Shown: piece by piece, positions 18,185-31,129 of the stretch
How the letters are laid out: the number at the start of each line of letters is the position of its first letter
Numbering within the stretch: position 1 is the first letter of the stretch
Origin: Caulobacter sp. S45
GTDB taxonomy: Bacteria; Pseudomonadota; Alphaproteobacteria; Caulobacterales; Caulobacteraceae
Assembly (NCBI RefSeq): GCF_009765965.1
Contig: NZ_LMUL01000014.1
Span: forward strand, 2,060,377-2,124,376
Length of the DNA stretch: 64,000 nucleotides
Direction of reading: 5' to 3'
Made by a program: the position numbers and the translations under genes
The notes under the pieces: model-generated
Told to the model about the DNA's origin: nothing
Database searches by the model: none
The model's input: the letters and a program-made list of their open reading frames with translations, nothing else

Positions 18185-18903
18185 GCGCCTATGAACAGAG
18201 CCGCCGATGGGCATAGGGCGATCACCGGGCAGGATAGGCACTTCGGTTTCCGCGCCACGCAGATGTAGCGGCCGTGCAGGATCAGCCAGTGGTGGGCGCG
18301 GGTCTTGTAGGTCTCCGGAACCTTGGCCATCAGCTCGCGCTCGACCCCGTCCGGGGTGGTGGCCTGGGACAGGTCCAGCCGGTGGGACACGCGGAACACG
18401 TGGGTGTCCACCGCGATCGCCGGCTCGATCCCGAGCTGGTTCAGCACCACGCTGGCGGTCTTGCGCCCCACCCCCGGCAAGCTCTGCAGGGCCACGCGTT
18501 CCAGCGGAACCTCGCCACCGTACTGGTCGACCAGGATGTGGGCGGCGGCGATCACGTTCTTCGCCTTGGTGCGGTAGAGCCCGATGGTGCGGATGAAACC
18601 CTCCAGCCGCTCCACACCCACGTCGAGCATCTTGCGCGGGGTGTCGGCGACCGCGAACAGGGGCGCCGTGGCCTTGTTGACCGACTTGTCTGTGGCCTGG
18701 GCCGACAGGGCCACCGCCACCAGGAAGGTGTAGGGGTTGACGTATTCGAGCTCGCCCCGCGGATCGGGGGTCAGCTCGGCGAAGCGCGCGAAGATGGTTT
18801 CGATCCGCGCACGCTCGGCGGGTTTCAGGGTTGGTGCGCGCTTACTCGCCGTCGGCTTGCGGGCTCGGGCGGCGGGGGATTTCACGACGGACGCTTTGAC
18901 CAT
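18181..18903 (-). CDS. nth: Endonuclease III
   Basis: Nth removes oxidised pyrimidines and cuts abasic sites. The 240-aa product has a basic Ala/Lys-rich leader, helix-hairpin-helix LPGVGRKTASVV containing the catalytic Lys, the catalytic Asp in AVDTHVFRVSHRL, and a C-terminal [4Fe-4S] loop with spacing C-x6-C-x2-C-x5-C. ATG 18903 (MVKASVV) is preferred; a longer frame to 18951 would reach the start of the divergent DUF2244 gene. Confidence 0.96.
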   Translation of the reverse strand: MVKASVVKSPAARARKPTASKRAPTLKPAERARIETIFARFAELTPDPRGELEYVNPYTFLVAVALSAQATDKSVNKATAPLFAVADTPRKMLDVGVERLEGFIRTIGLYRTKAKNVIAAAHILVDQYGGEVPLERVALQSLPGVGRKTASVVLNQLGIEPAIAVDTHVFRVSHRLDLSQATTPDGVERELMAKVPETYKTRAHHWLILHGRYICVARKPKCLSCPVIALCPSAALFIGA

Positions 18904-18949
18904 GCGCTCAGGATGGCGGCCCCGCGTCGCCGCGTCCATATTCCCTGTC

Positions 18950-19435
18950 ATGGCCGCCTCGCCCCGCTTCTACATGGACGCGCTGATCACGCCGAACCGG
19001 TCGCTCTCCAAGGGCGGGTTCTACGTGCTGCTCGGCGTGCTGGCGGCCTACAACCTGCTGATCATGGGGTTCCTGCTGCTGATCGGGGCCTTTCCCGTGC
19101 CGATCTTCCTGGGGCTGGATTTCCTCGGCGTACTGATCGCCTTCCGCGTCAGCTACCGCCGTGGCGCCTTCGTGGAGCGGGTGCAGGTCAGCGCCGAGCT
19201 GGTGCGGGTGTTGCGGCGGGACCGGGGGCTTGAGCGCACCGTCTGGTCCTCGCCCACCGCCTTCACCCGCGTCTCGGTGGAGAACGCCGGCGAGCATGAG
19301 GCACGCGTGCGCCTGCGCCTGTCGGACCGGATGCTCAGCGTCGGCGCCAGCCTCAGCCCCAATGAGCGCACCGACTTCGGCTCGGCCCTGGAGCGGGCGA
19401 TCCTGTCTGCCCGCGCCGAACGCTGGCCCGTCTGA
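18950..19435 (+). CDS. DUF2244 membrane protein
   Basis: This 161-aa protein has two adjacent membrane segments around residues 25-65 (VLLGVLAAYNLLIMGFLLL and IFLGLDFLGVLIAF) and a soluble C-terminal half. It matches the DUF2244 pattern, an uncharacterised family common in alphaproteobacteria and often next to cytochrome oxidase or nth genes. ATG 18950 is divergent from nth by about 46 bp. Confidence 0.85.
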   Translation: MAASPRFYMDALITPNRSLSKGGFYVLLGVLAAYNLLIMGFLLLIGAFPVPIFLGLDFLGVLIAFRVSYRRGAFVERVQVSAELVRVLRRDRGLERTVWSSPTAFTRVSVENAGEHEARVRLRLSDRMLSVGASLSPNERTDFGSALERAILSARAERWPV

Positions 19436-19499
19436 ACATCTTCCGCTGATCGCAAGAATCGGGCGGCGTGAGGCGGGCCTCGAAGCTAGGATCGCCGCC

Positions 19500-20381
19500 A
19501 TGGCCCAAGACCTCGACCCCGTCCCAACCGTCGACGACCTCCTGCAAGGCCGTGCCGAGGACTTTGCGCGGATGGACACGGCGCTGGCCTGGCTCGCCCT
19601 GCACTGGCGCGAACGGCCCTCCCTGGACCAGACGGCGGCGGCTGTCGGCCTGTCGCCGCATCATTTCCAACGGATCTTCACCCGCTGGGCCGGAGTCAGC
19701 CCCAAGACCTTCGTCGCCGCCCTGGCCCATGCGGAGGCCAGCGCGCGTCTGGCCGATGGCGACAGCGTGCTGGATGCGGCCCTGGACGTTGGCCTGTCGG
19801 GGCCTTCGCGGCTGCACGATCTGTTCGTGGCCCAGGAAGGCGTCACGCCGGGTCAGGCGCGGCGGCGAGGTGAGGGCGTGACGCTCCGCTACGGTTACGG
19901 CCCCTCGTCTTTCGGGCGCGCGCTGGTCGTGGTGGCGCCGAAGGGCCTGTGCGGGCTCGGCTTCGTCGACGATGCGGACGACACGGGGCTGGAGGACATG
20001 CATCGGCGCTGGCCGGCGGCGGAGTGGCTGCGCGACGACGCCGTCGCCCTGGACTACGCCCGCCGCATCTTCGCCGCCGACGAGACCCCGCCGATGGCGC
20101 TGATGGGTCCGCCATTCCACGTCCAGGTCTGGAAGGCTCTGCTACGGATTCCAGAGGGCCGCACCGCCACCTACGGCCAGATCGCCGCCCTGGCCGGGAA
20201 ACCCGGCGCCTATCGGGCTACCGGCGCGGCCATCGGGGCCAATCCGATCTCCTACCTGATCCCCTGCCACCGGGCGATCGGCGCCGATGGGCGGTTGACC
20301 GGCTATTACTGGGGCCTGTCGCGCAAGGCCGCCATGCTGGGGTCCGAAGCGGTACGCCGCTATACGGGTTCGCAGGGCTAG
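19500..20381 (+). CDS. AraC-type regulator fused to O6-methylguanine-DNA methyltransferase
   Basis: This 293-aa protein has an AraC-type helix-turn-helix at about residues 35-125 (LDQTAAAVGLSPHHFQRIFTRW) followed by an Ogt domain with the active-site PCHRAIG near residue 257 and the helix FHVQVWKALLRIPEGRTATYGQIA. It should remove alkyl groups from O6-alkylguanine and may regulate genes. It lacks the N-terminal zinc domain that senses methylphosphotriesters in E. coli Ada, so activation must differ. It lies downstream of DUF2244 on the same strand. Confidence 0.92.
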   Translation: MAQDLDPVPTVDDLLQGRAEDFARMDTALAWLALHWRERPSLDQTAAAVGLSPHHFQRIFTRWAGVSPKTFVAALAHAEASARLADGDSVLDAALDVGLSGPSRLHDLFVAQEGVTPGQARRRGEGVTLRYGYGPSSFGRALVVVAPKGLCGLGFVDDADDTGLEDMHRRWPAAEWLRDDAVALDYARRIFAADETPPMALMGPPFHVQVWKALLRIPEGRTATYGQIAALAGKPGAYRATGAAIGANPISYLIPCHRAIGADGRLTGYYWGLSRKAAMLGSEAVRRYTGSQG

Positions 20382-20398
20382 CCGGCCGCTCCGATCCC

Positions 20399-21301
20399 TT
20401 AGGCCGTAAGCGCAAAACGGCTCCGCACCGCTTCGGGGATCGGCGCCGCCCGGCGGGTGTCGAGGTCGAAGTTGGCGCAGACCCCTTTGGCCCGCGCCCA
20501 GACCCGACGTTCCACCGGGTCGCACAGCCAGTGCTCCAATAGGATCACCTTTTCCGCCAAGGCCGTGACGCGTGAGCGAACGTCCACCAGGTCGCCCGCG
20601 CGGGGGCGGCCCAGATGATCGATCCGGTATTCCAGCGCCGCGGTCCCCAGCCGGCGTTCGGGCTCGGCAGCCGCGATTTCCGCATAGAGCGGCGCGGTCA
20701 GCTGGTTCATGCCGTCCGATACCCGCGCGAGCACCCCATCGGGCGTCATGTAGCCGAACACGTCGCAGTCGCGCGCCGCCACGGGCGCCAGCCCGATGCG
20801 GGTCAGGCTCTGGCTCCAGGCGAGCGTGGGATCGATCGGTTCGTCCTGCGCGAAGTTGCGTGGCGCCGCGAATTCGGGAACCGTGACCGACAGGTTCTCC
20901 GCCGCCGCCAGGGCCCGCGCCGGCCAGCAGAAGGCGCGTCCCCGCTTAGGCGTGGCGTGGAGCAGATGCGACAGGACCGTGGCGCAGGGACGGCCGTCGT
21001 CGTGATGCAGGACCTGCAGAGCGAGCGCGCCCTCCTCCTGCATTTCGGCCACCCCGCCGGTCATGAAGAGGGAGTCGCCCGCCTTGGCTTCGCGGAGGAA
21101 ACGCACATGCTGGCGCACGACCTGGAGCGTCGCGGCGGCCTCGGTGGCGAAGGCGCGCGGTTGACCGAGGGCGGCGGCCAGTCCCGCCAGGCCGTCGAAG
21201 GCGCGGGCGAGATAGAAGCGCATGTTCATGTGCCCGAGCTCGTCGCACTCCCAGGCGTTCACGCAGCCGCGCCAGACCTCCAACGCCTCGCCCCGCTCCA
21301 T
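20399..21301 (-). CDS. Acyl-CoA thioesterase-like, tandem hot-dog protein
   Basis: This 300-aa protein has two hot-dog thioesterase domains. The first begins WRGCVNAWECDELGHMNMRFYLARAFDG, with the Asp/His-Met-Asn pattern of 4-hydroxybenzoyl-CoA-thioesterase-like enzymes. The second has DCDVFGYMTPDGVLARVSDGMNQL. The substrate is unknown; acyl-CoA is likely. ATG 21301 has GAGGGG about 8 nt upstream. It is convergent with the Ada-type gene, 17 bp between stops. Confidence 0.85.
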   Translation of the reverse strand: MERGEALEVWRGCVNAWECDELGHMNMRFYLARAFDGLAGLAAALGQPRAFATEAAATLQVVRQHVRFLREAKAGDSLFMTGGVAEMQEEGALALQVLHHDDGRPCATVLSHLLHATPKRGRAFCWPARALAAAENLSVTVPEFAAPRNFAQDEPIDPTLAWSQSLTRIGLAPVAARDCDVFGYMTPDGVLARVSDGMNQLTAPLYAEIAAAEPERRLGTAALEYRIDHLGRPRAGDLVDVRSRVTALAEKVILLEHWLCDPVERRVWARAKGVCANFDLDTRRAAPIPEAVRSRFALTA

Positions 21302-21433
21302 GACGTTTCCCCTCGGCGCCTGTGGGTCGGTTCGTTCGACGCCGCAGCTAGGTCCCCGCATAGACCGTGCAGCGGGCGATGGCGATGGGGGTTCCGTCAG
21401 GGTGCGGTTGAAGTTGGGGCCACGCCCGACGGA

Positions 21434-21928
21434 TCAGCCCGCCGCCCGGCCTCGGGCGCAGGCCGCGCACAGGCCGCGGCCTTCCACCACCACATCGCTC
21501 AGTTCGTAGCCCGCCCGATGCGCCGCAGCCTTGGTGCGCTCCGGTTCGAAGGGCTCGATCTCCAGGGTGTCGTTGCAACAGGTGCAGATCAGGAAGGCGG
21601 CCAGGTGGGTGCGGTCGCCCATGTGGCAGGCCATGTAGGCGTTCAGGCTCTCGATCCGGTGGGCCAGGCCCTGACGGACCAGGAAGTCCAGCGCGCGATA
21701 GACGGTGGGCGGCTTGGCGGCGACGCCGTTCGCCCCGTAGATGGCGATCAGGTCGTAGGCCTTGGCCGGCTGTCCGGTCTGCAGCAGCAGTTCCAGCACC
21801 CGTTGCCGGGGTGGGGTCAGACGTTCGCCCGCGGCGGCGCAGCGCGTCTGGGCCGCGAGCAAGGCGGTGCTCAGCGCCCCGCCGCTCAGGCCCCGATCGG
21901 ACGCATGGTCGTGCTCGCAGGTGTTCAT
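21434..21928 (-). CDS. zur: Fur-family transcriptional repressor, probably Zur
   Basis: This 164-aa metal-dependent repressor has a winged helix at about residues 35-95 (LTPPRQRVLELLLQTGQPAKAYDLIAIY, PPTVYRALDFLVRQGLAHRIE), the regulatory-site segment MGDRTHLAAFLICTCCNDTLE, and a CAAC motif near the end for the structural zinc. The layout and lack of the Fur HHDH-type motif favour Zur (zinc uptake) over Fur. It is divergent from the SapC-like gene. Confidence 0.8.
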   Translation of the reverse strand: MNTCEHDHASDRGLSGGALSTALLAAQTRCAAAGERLTPPRQRVLELLLQTGQPAKAYDLIAIYGANGVAAKPPTVYRALDFLVRQGLAHRIESLNAYMACHMGDRTHLAAFLICTCCNDTLEIEPFEPERTKAAAHRAGYELSDVVVEGRGLCAACARGRAAG

Positions 21929-22186
21929 CGCTGGTAAGATGTAACGCTTCCGCTCTGAAACACAAACCGGGCGCCGTCGTGAACCAATTGGATTTACGCG
22001 CCGCCCACTGGTGGCAGGCTTGTTGGCTGTCGGCGGCGTGGCTCCCCGGGGCAGCGCTGCGACCAAGCGTCCAGGTTGCGGCGGCCTGGGCGACCGCCGT
22101 TGTCTGGGCGCGCATCGTGACATAGACACGCCGTGAAATCCGCGCCTTTCATCGCACGGGCGCGATCCCGACGAGTGGAGCCGATC
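21929..22186. other. Intergenic region between zur-like and sapC-like genes
   Basis: This is 258 bp. It must carry divergent promoters. I see a single GTTACAT-type half-site near 21948 but no full Zur palindrome. A 48-codon GTG frame (21979-22125) rich in Trp and Ala could be a small membrane peptide, but it has no convincing ribosome binding site. Confidence 0.4.
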
Positions 22187-22978
22187 ATGGCCATCGAGCA
22201 GATTCAAACCCCGCCAGGCCAGCTCTCCGGCTCCGTGCTGTTCTACAGCAAGCCCGAACCCCTCAACCCGGAAACGCACGGCACGCTCGGCCTGACGCCG
22301 ATGGATGCGCCGTTCGCCTTTACCGCCGGCGCCCACGTCATCCCGCTTCAGGTCAGCGAGTTCGGCCCGGCCTCGCTCAGCTATCCGATCATCTTCGCGG
22401 GTGAGCAGAAGGCCCCGATGGCGATCCTGGGGGTGCGGGCCGGCGAGAACGTGTTCGTCGACGCCAGCGGCCAGTTCGATCCCAACGCCTATATCCCGGC
22501 CTTCGTGCGCCGCTATCCCTTCGTCCTGGCCAACAACGACAACCAGGAACAGCTGGTGGTCTGCATCGATCGCAATGCGCCGATGCTGGCCGAGGGCGGC
22601 CAGGTTCAGCTGTTCAAGGACGGCAAGCTCAGCCCCTTCGCCGAGCAGGCGGTGCAGTTCTGCAGCGAGTTCGAGACCGAGCGCCGCCGCTCTGAGCTGT
22701 TCGTGGCCCGGCTCAACGAACTGGACCTGTTCGAGATCAAGCAGGCCAATTTCCAGCCGCGCATGCCCGACGGCACCCTGGGCGAGCCGGTGCTGGTGGC
22801 GGACTACTACTCGGTCTCGGAAGAGAAGCTCGGCAAGCTGTCCGACGCCGACCTGCGCGAGCTGCACGTCACCGGCGTGTTGCGCCAGTGCTATGCGCAC
22901 CTGACCTCGATGTTCAACTGGGAGCGGGTCATCGGCCGCTCCGCCGCCCGTCCGGCCCCCACGGTCGGCCACGCCTGA
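22187..22978 (+). CDS. SapC family protein
   Basis: This 263-aa protein is of the SapC type (named after a Campylobacter S-layer locus gene), seen widely in alpha- and gammaproteobacteria. Recognisable parts are YSKPEPLNPETHGTLGL, VPLQVSEF-type IPLQVSEFGPAS, YPIIFAG, PAFVRRYPFVLA and the closing YAHLTSMFNWERVI. There is no signal peptide; biochemical function is unproven. TGGAG lies 6 nt before the ATG. Confidence 0.88.
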   Translation: MAIEQIQTPPGQLSGSVLFYSKPEPLNPETHGTLGLTPMDAPFAFTAGAHVIPLQVSEFGPASLSYPIIFAGEQKAPMAILGVRAGENVFVDASGQFDPNAYIPAFVRRYPFVLANNDNQEQLVVCIDRNAPMLAEGGQVQLFKDGKLSPFAEQAVQFCSEFETERRRSELFVARLNELDLFEIKQANFQPRMPDGTLGEPVLVADYYSVSEEKLGKLSDADLRELHVTGVLRQCYAHLTSMFNWERVIGRSAARPAPTVGHA

Positions 22979-23094
22979 CCCGGCCGATCCAGCGCCGCTG
23001 TCTTTGCCTTCAGGAAAGCTGACAGCCCCGCGCGTTCCTTCGGGCGCACGTGGGGTCTATATCCCCTCCACTGTCTTTGACGGAGGAATGGGCG

Positions 23095-23727
23095 ATGGCG
23101 CTTCAGCTTGGGGACACGGCTCCCGACTTCACCCAGGACTCCACCGAAGGGCCGCTTCACTTCCATGATTGGGCGGCTTCGTCCTGGGTGGTGCTGTTCT
23201 CCCACCCCAAGGACTACACCCCGGTCTGCACCACCGAGCTCGGGACCGTGGCTAAGCTGAAGCCTGAGTTCGACAAGCGGGGCGTGAAGGTGATCGGCCT
23301 GTCGGTCGATCCCACCGACAGCCACCAGGGTTGGGCCAGAGATATCGAGGAGACGCAGGGCGCGAAGCTGAACTTCCCGCTGCTGGCCGACCACGACCGC
23401 AAGGTCTCCAACCTCTACGGCATGATCCATCCCAACGCGTCGGACACCTTGACGGTGCGCTCGGTCTTTGTGATCGACCCGAGCCGCAAGGTGCGCCTCA
23501 CCCTCACCTACCCGGCTTCCACCGGGCGCAACTTCGACGAGCTGCTGCGGGTGATCGACTCGTTGCAGCTGACCGACAAGCACAAGGTGGCGACGCCCGC
23601 CAACTGGAAGCACGGCGAGGATGTCATCATTGTTCCCAGCATCAGCGACGAGCAGGCCAAGGCCCTGTTCCCCGCCGGCTGGACCACCCACAAGCCCTAT
23701 CTGCGCACCACCAAGCAGCCGGCCTGA
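23095..23727 (+). CDS. 1-Cys peroxiredoxin (Prx6 type)
   Basis: This thiol peroxidase of 210 aa has peroxidatic Cys in YTPVCTTELG near residue 46, preceded by FSHPKDY, and the long C-terminal Prx6 extension with NWKHGEDVII and PYLRTT. There is no resolving cysteine in the usual 2-Cys position. It reduces hydrogen or organic peroxides in the cytosol. GGAGG lies about 10 nt before ATG 23095. Confidence 0.95.
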   Translation: MALQLGDTAPDFTQDSTEGPLHFHDWAASSWVVLFSHPKDYTPVCTTELGTVAKLKPEFDKRGVKVIGLSVDPTDSHQGWARDIEETQGAKLNFPLLADHDRKVSNLYGMIHPNASDTLTVRSVFVIDPSRKVRLTLTYPASTGRNFDELLRVIDSLQLTDKHKVATPANWKHGEDVIIVPSISDEQAKALFPAGWTTHKPYLRTTKQPA

Positions 23728-24067
23728 CCACAGGGCAGCCTTGCGTCTGAGCCAGCTTGGCGCGGCGCTGTTTGTCGTCCTCGTTCTGCCGATCGCAGGG
23801 CGTGATCCGTTACGTCGGCGGCAAGACCCGTCTGGCCGTTGACGCCGGCTTCGCCCGCGCCGGAGCGGCCGCAGGCCTCACCCCAGCTATCATTCCGGAC
23901 GGCCCATGGGGCCGGTCCAGGACCCAGGGGCCCGTGCGCGCCGCTCTAGGTCCAAGCGCTCCGCTCTGCTGTGGCCGGGATGACAGGCGCAGGGATCGTC
24001 ACAAGAGTTTCGATTGCTTGCCGGCGCCCCGCACGCTTAGCTCGCCGCAAAATATCGGAGGAACGCC
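23728..24067. other. Intergenic region upstream of acs
   Basis: This is 340 bp with no supported gene. It holds an inverted-repeat element (separate entry, 23887-23987) and presumably the acs promoter. The acs ATG is preceded by ATCGGAGGAA. Confidence 0.6.
23887..23987. repeat. Intergenic inverted-repeat element, alphaproteobacterial type
   Basis: The element begins TATCATTCCGGACGGCC and ends GTGGCCGGGATGACAGG; the ends are imperfect inverted copies. Inside it are GGTCCAGGACCCAGGGG blocks. This fits the dispersed palindromic elements (TCATTCCGG...CCGGGATGA) common in alphaproteobacterial intergenic DNA. Copy number elsewhere in the genome is unknown. Confidence 0.55.
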
Positions 24068-26014
<1,947 letters not shown>

Positions 26015-26665
26015 CTAGGCGGCGGCCGGGGAGGGGCGGGCGTAGGCGTACTTGCCGCCCTTCTCCAACGCCCGCTGATAGGCTGGGCGCGCATGGATGC
26101 GTTCCAGAAAGCCATGCAGGTTCGGCTTCGACACGGCGTCTACGCCCGCCCGCGACGATCCCGCCTCCAACGGAAAGCTCATCATGATATCGGCGGCGCT
26201 GAATTCGGGGCCGGCAAACCAGGGCGAGGTGGCCAGCTCGCCTTCGAGATAGTCGAAGTGCAGCTTCAGTTGGGCGTCGACGAAACCCCGCGCCGGTCGC
26301 CCGAGCAGGCCCAGCCGATTCAGCACCAGCTTCAGGATCAGCGGCGTCATCAGCGAGCCCTCGGCGTAGTGCAGCCAGTAGGCGTAGCGCCAATAGGTGC
26401 CCGACCCGCGCTCCGGCGACAGCCGACCCTGGCCATAGCAGTCGACCAAGTATTCGACGATCAGGCCGGTCTCGGCCAGCGTCAGGGCGCCGTCCTGGAT
26501 CACCGGCGACTTGCCGAGCGGGTGCACCGCTTTCAGCGTGTCCGGCGCCAGCATGGTCTTGGCGTCCCGGGCGTAGGCGACGATCTCGTAGGGCAGCTCC
26601 AGCTCCTCGAGCAGCCACAGCACGCGCTGCGAACGCGAATTGTTGAGATGGTGGACCCGGATCAT
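26015..26665 (-). CDS. Glutathione S-transferase family protein
   Basis: This 216-aa protein has a thioredoxin-like N-terminal domain (MIRVHHLNNSRSQRVLWLLEE, with the catalytic Ser/Asn region at residues 9-11, then GKSPVIQDGALTLAETGLIVEYL) and an all-helical C-terminal domain. It conjugates glutathione to electrophiles or reduces peroxides; substrate unknown. AAGGGGGA lies 8 nt before the ATG. Stop codons of acs and this gene abut. It lies downstream of selD, 44 bp away, possibly co-transcribed. Confidence 0.9.
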   Translation of the reverse strand: MIRVHHLNNSRSQRVLWLLEELELPYEIVAYARDAKTMLAPDTLKAVHPLGKSPVIQDGALTLAETGLIVEYLVDCYGQGRLSPERGSGTYWRYAYWLHYAEGSLMTPLILKLVLNRLGLLGRPARGFVDAQLKLHFDYLEGELATSPWFAGPEFSAADIMMSFPLEAGSSRAGVDAVSKPNLHGFLERIHARPAYQRALEKGGKYAYARPSPAAA

Positions 26666-26709
26666 CTGGCGATCCCCCTTGCAAATCCCCGGGCTGACCC
26701 CGGCGTCGT

Positions 26710-27756
26710 TCAGGTCAGGACCGTAACGCCTTCGCCTTCGATTGTCCGGCCGATCACCGCCGCCGTCTCGAAACCCGCTGCGTGCACCAGGGCCAGAACC
26801 TCGCCGGCGGTGTCCGGCGCGGCGGCGATCAGCAGTCCGCCGCTGGTCTGGGGGTCGGTCAGCAGGTCCTGTTTCCAGGTCGCGAAACCCTCCGGCAGCC
26901 GCACGCCTGCGCCATAGCTCTCCCAGTTGCGGCCCGACGCCCCGGTGCGCACGCCGGCCTGCGCCAGCGCCGCCACGCCCGGCAGCAGGGGGACGTCGCC
27001 GAAGCGAACCTCCGCGCCCACGCCCGATCCCCGGCAAACCTCCAGCCCGTGGCCGAGCAGGCCGAAGCCGGTGACGTCGGTCAGGGCGTGGACGTCGTCG
27101 CGCGCGGACAGCTCACGGCCGACGGTGTTCAGCTTGGTCGTGCTGGCGATCATGGCGGCGTAGCCCTCCGCGTCCAGCCGTTGCTGCTTCAGCGCCGCGC
27201 TGTAGACGCCGACCCCCAGCGGCTTGGTCAGGATCAGGACATCGCCCGGCCGTGCGCCGACGTTGCGCTTGACTCGGCCCGGGTGCACCAGGCCCAGCGC
27301 CACCAGGCCGTAGATCGGCTCGGCGCTGTCGATGGAATGGCCGCCGGCTATGGGGATTCCCGCCGCCGCGCACACCGAGGCGCCGCCGGCCAGGATCGCC
27401 TGCACGTCCTCGATGGCGATCTTGCCGATCGGCATGCCGACGATGGCCAGCGCCAGGATCGGCGTGCCGCCCATGGCGTAGACGTCCGACAGGGCGTTGG
27501 TCGCGGCGATGCGGCCGAACTCGAACGGGTCGTCGACCACCGGCATGAAGAAGTCGGTGGTGGCGATGAGGGCTTGGCTGTCGTTCAGCCGCCAGACCGC
27601 CGCGTCGTCGCTGCTCTCGGTCCCCACCATCAGGTTGGCGAAACCCCCGGCCGCCGGGGTCCGGGCCAGGATCTCGCGCAGCACCGCCGGAGACAGCTTG
27701 CAGCCGCATCCGCCCCCGTGGGCGAGGTCGGTCAGGCGCGGACGAGGTTCGGTCAT
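26710..27756 (-). CDS. selD: Selenide, water dikinase
   Basis: SelD makes selenophosphate, the selenium donor for tRNA-Sec. The 348-aa product has the active-site GGGCGCK at residues 14-20; the catalytic residue is Cys (position 17), not selenocysteine, so it does not need its own product. Other matches are [35 protein letters not shown] and [12 protein letters not shown]. It is divergent from selA, with about 60 bp between them, which would carry both promoters. Confidence 0.97.
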   Translation of the reverse strand: MTEPRPRLTDLAHGGGCGCKLSPAVLREILARTPAAGGFANLMVGTESSDDAAVWRLNDSQALIATTDFFMPVVDDPFEFGRIAATNALSDVYAMGGTPILALAIVGMPIGKIAIEDVQAILAGGASVCAAAGIPIAGGHSIDSAEPIYGLVALGLVHPGRVKRNVGARPGDVLILTKPLGVGVYSAALKQQRLDAEGYAAMIASTTKLNTVGRELSARDDVHALTDVTGFGLLGHGLEVCRGSGVGAEVRFGDVPLLPGVAALAQAGVRTGASGRNWESYGAGVRLPEGFATWKQDLLTDPQTSGGLLIAAAPDTAGEVLALVHAAGFETAAVIGRTIEGEGVTVLT

Positions 27757-27818
27757 GGCGGTCGGCCCTGGGTTATGCTCTCTGGAACGGAGCCTTGCTC
27801 CCCCATATAGGCGAAGAC

Positions 27819-29206
<1,388 letters not shown>

Positions 29207-29210
<4 letters not shown>

Positions 29211-31129
29211 GCAACCCACAGCGTTTGCGCCGACTGACGCTCGGCGTCATCGGCCACGTCGACCACGGTAAAACGAGCCTGGTGCGCGCCCTGACCGGCA
29301 CGGACACCGACCGCCTGCCGGAAGAGAAACGGCGCGGCATCTCCATTGCGCTGGGCTTCGCCCACGCCCGCTTCGGCGAGGTGGAGGTCGACTTCATCGA
29401 CATGCCGGGCCACGAGCGGTTCGTGCGCACCCTGGTCTCCGGCGCGACCGGCGTGGACGCCGCGCTCCTGGTGGTGGCCGCCAACGAGGGGGTGAAGCCG
29501 CAGACCCTCGAACACCTCGACATCGCCGCCCTGCTCGGCCTGAAACGGGTGTTGGTGGCGGTGACCAAGGCCGATCTAGTGGAGCAACAGACCGCCGCCC
29601 AGGTGGGTGAGGCGGCGGCCGAGGCGGTCAGGCGGGTGGGGCTCGAACCCATCGTTCTTCCGGCCATGTCGATCACCGTCGGATCGGACCTGGCGCCCCT
29701 GCATCAGGCCATCGTCGATCTGGCCGAAGCCATCGAACCCCAGCCGGACGACGGCTTCCCCTACCTGCCGATCGACCGCGCCTTTTCCCTCGCCGGTCAC
29801 GGCACGGTGGTCACGGGCACGCTGCGGCGCGGCGAGCTGAGGGCCGACGCCGAGCTGGTGCTGACGCCGGGCGAGCGGCCGGCGCGGGTGCGGGGCCTTC
29901 AGGTGCATGGCCGGCCGGCGGCGGTGGCGTGGCCCGGCCAGCGGGTGGCGGTGAACCTGAGGGGCGTCGAACCCGCCGATGCGCCGCGTGGCTCGGCCCT
30001 GATCGCGCCCGGCCTGGCGCCGCTCTCGACATGGCTGAGCGTGGAGCTGCGCGCGGTGGTCGGGGCGGGGTCGCTACGCAATGGGACGCGGCTGATGCTG
30101 CTGTTCGGCACGGCGGAGGTCGAGGCGCGGCTGCGCCTGCTCGACCGGGATACGCTCGAAGCCGGTATGCCCGCCTTGGCCCAGCTCGACTGCACCGAAC
30201 CGGTGTCGGTGCTGGCGCGGGAACGGTTCGTGCTGCGGATCGCCTCTCCCGCCCACACGGTGGCGGGTGGCATAGTGCTGGACCCGGCCGCCCGTCGCCG
30301 GCGTCGGCGCGATGCGGGTGTCCTGGCCGAACTCGGCGCCTTGGTCGAGGCCACGCCCGAGCAGATCGTGTTGCAAGCCCTGAAAGCGTCCGGCGCGTCC
30401 GGCGCGTCGCTCGACCGGCTGAGCCGCCTCGCGGGCGTGTCGCCCGGGCGTGCAAGGGTCATGGTCGGTGAGGCGTCCGCGCGCATCGTGGGCGATATCG
30501 CCATCACGGTGGACGCCTTCGCCTCGGTCCAGGCCCGCATCCGGAAGGTGCTGGCCGGACAGGCGGAGAGCCAGCCGAACGGGATCGCCCGCCGCCGGCT
30601 CGCCGCCCTGGTCCCTCACGTCGGGGAAGCGGTGCTGGATCACGCGTTGAGCCTGCTGGCCGCCGAGGGCGTGATCCGCCTGGAGGGCGGCGTGGTGCGC
30701 CTGCCGCCGCGCCGCGCCGACGCCGAGAGCCAGGCTCGCCAGGTCGTCGCCATCGCTCAGCGGTTGGTGGAGCTGTTGCGTCAGGGCGGCCTGGGTCCGC
30801 CCGACGTCGAAGCGCTCGCTCCCACGCCCCTGGCGCGCCGCGTCCTCGACCAGCTCGCCAAGGACGGCCGCGCGGTGCGCACCTTCGACCGGGTGCAGAA
30901 GCGGGAGGTCTTCTTCCATCCTGACGCCGTCGCCGATGCCCAGAAGCGGCTGCGACCGTTGCTCGGGGGCCAGGGCCTGTCCACGGGCGAGATCGGGGCG
31001 GCGCTCGGCATGTCGCGCAAGTTCAGCGTGCCGCTGCTGGAATACCTGGACGTGCTCCGCTTCACCCGCCGCCAGGGGGACCGGCGGATGTTGGGCCCAC
31101 AGACGGATGGCCCGCCCTCCGGCGACTAG
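29207..31129 (+). CDS. selB: Selenocysteine-specific translation elongation factor SelB
   Basis: SelB is the EF-Tu-like GTPase that brings Sec-tRNA to UGA codons marked by a SECIS hairpin. The 640-aa product has P-loop GHVDHGKTSLVRAL at residues 16-29, switch region RGISIALGFA, DMPGHERFV, VTKADLV, then EF-Tu-like domains and C-terminal winged helices (about residues 370-640) that bind the mRNA hairpin. It is coupled to selA by an ATGA overlap. Confidence 0.96.

Noticed and set aside
21929..21970. Zur-binding palindrome upstream of the Zur-like gene
   Set aside because: Only one half-site-like string (near 21948) is present, without a matching inverted half.
21979..22125. 48-codon GTG frame rich in Trp and Ala
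   Set aside because: There is no clear ribosome binding site and it fills a promoter region; kept only as a note in the intergenic entry.
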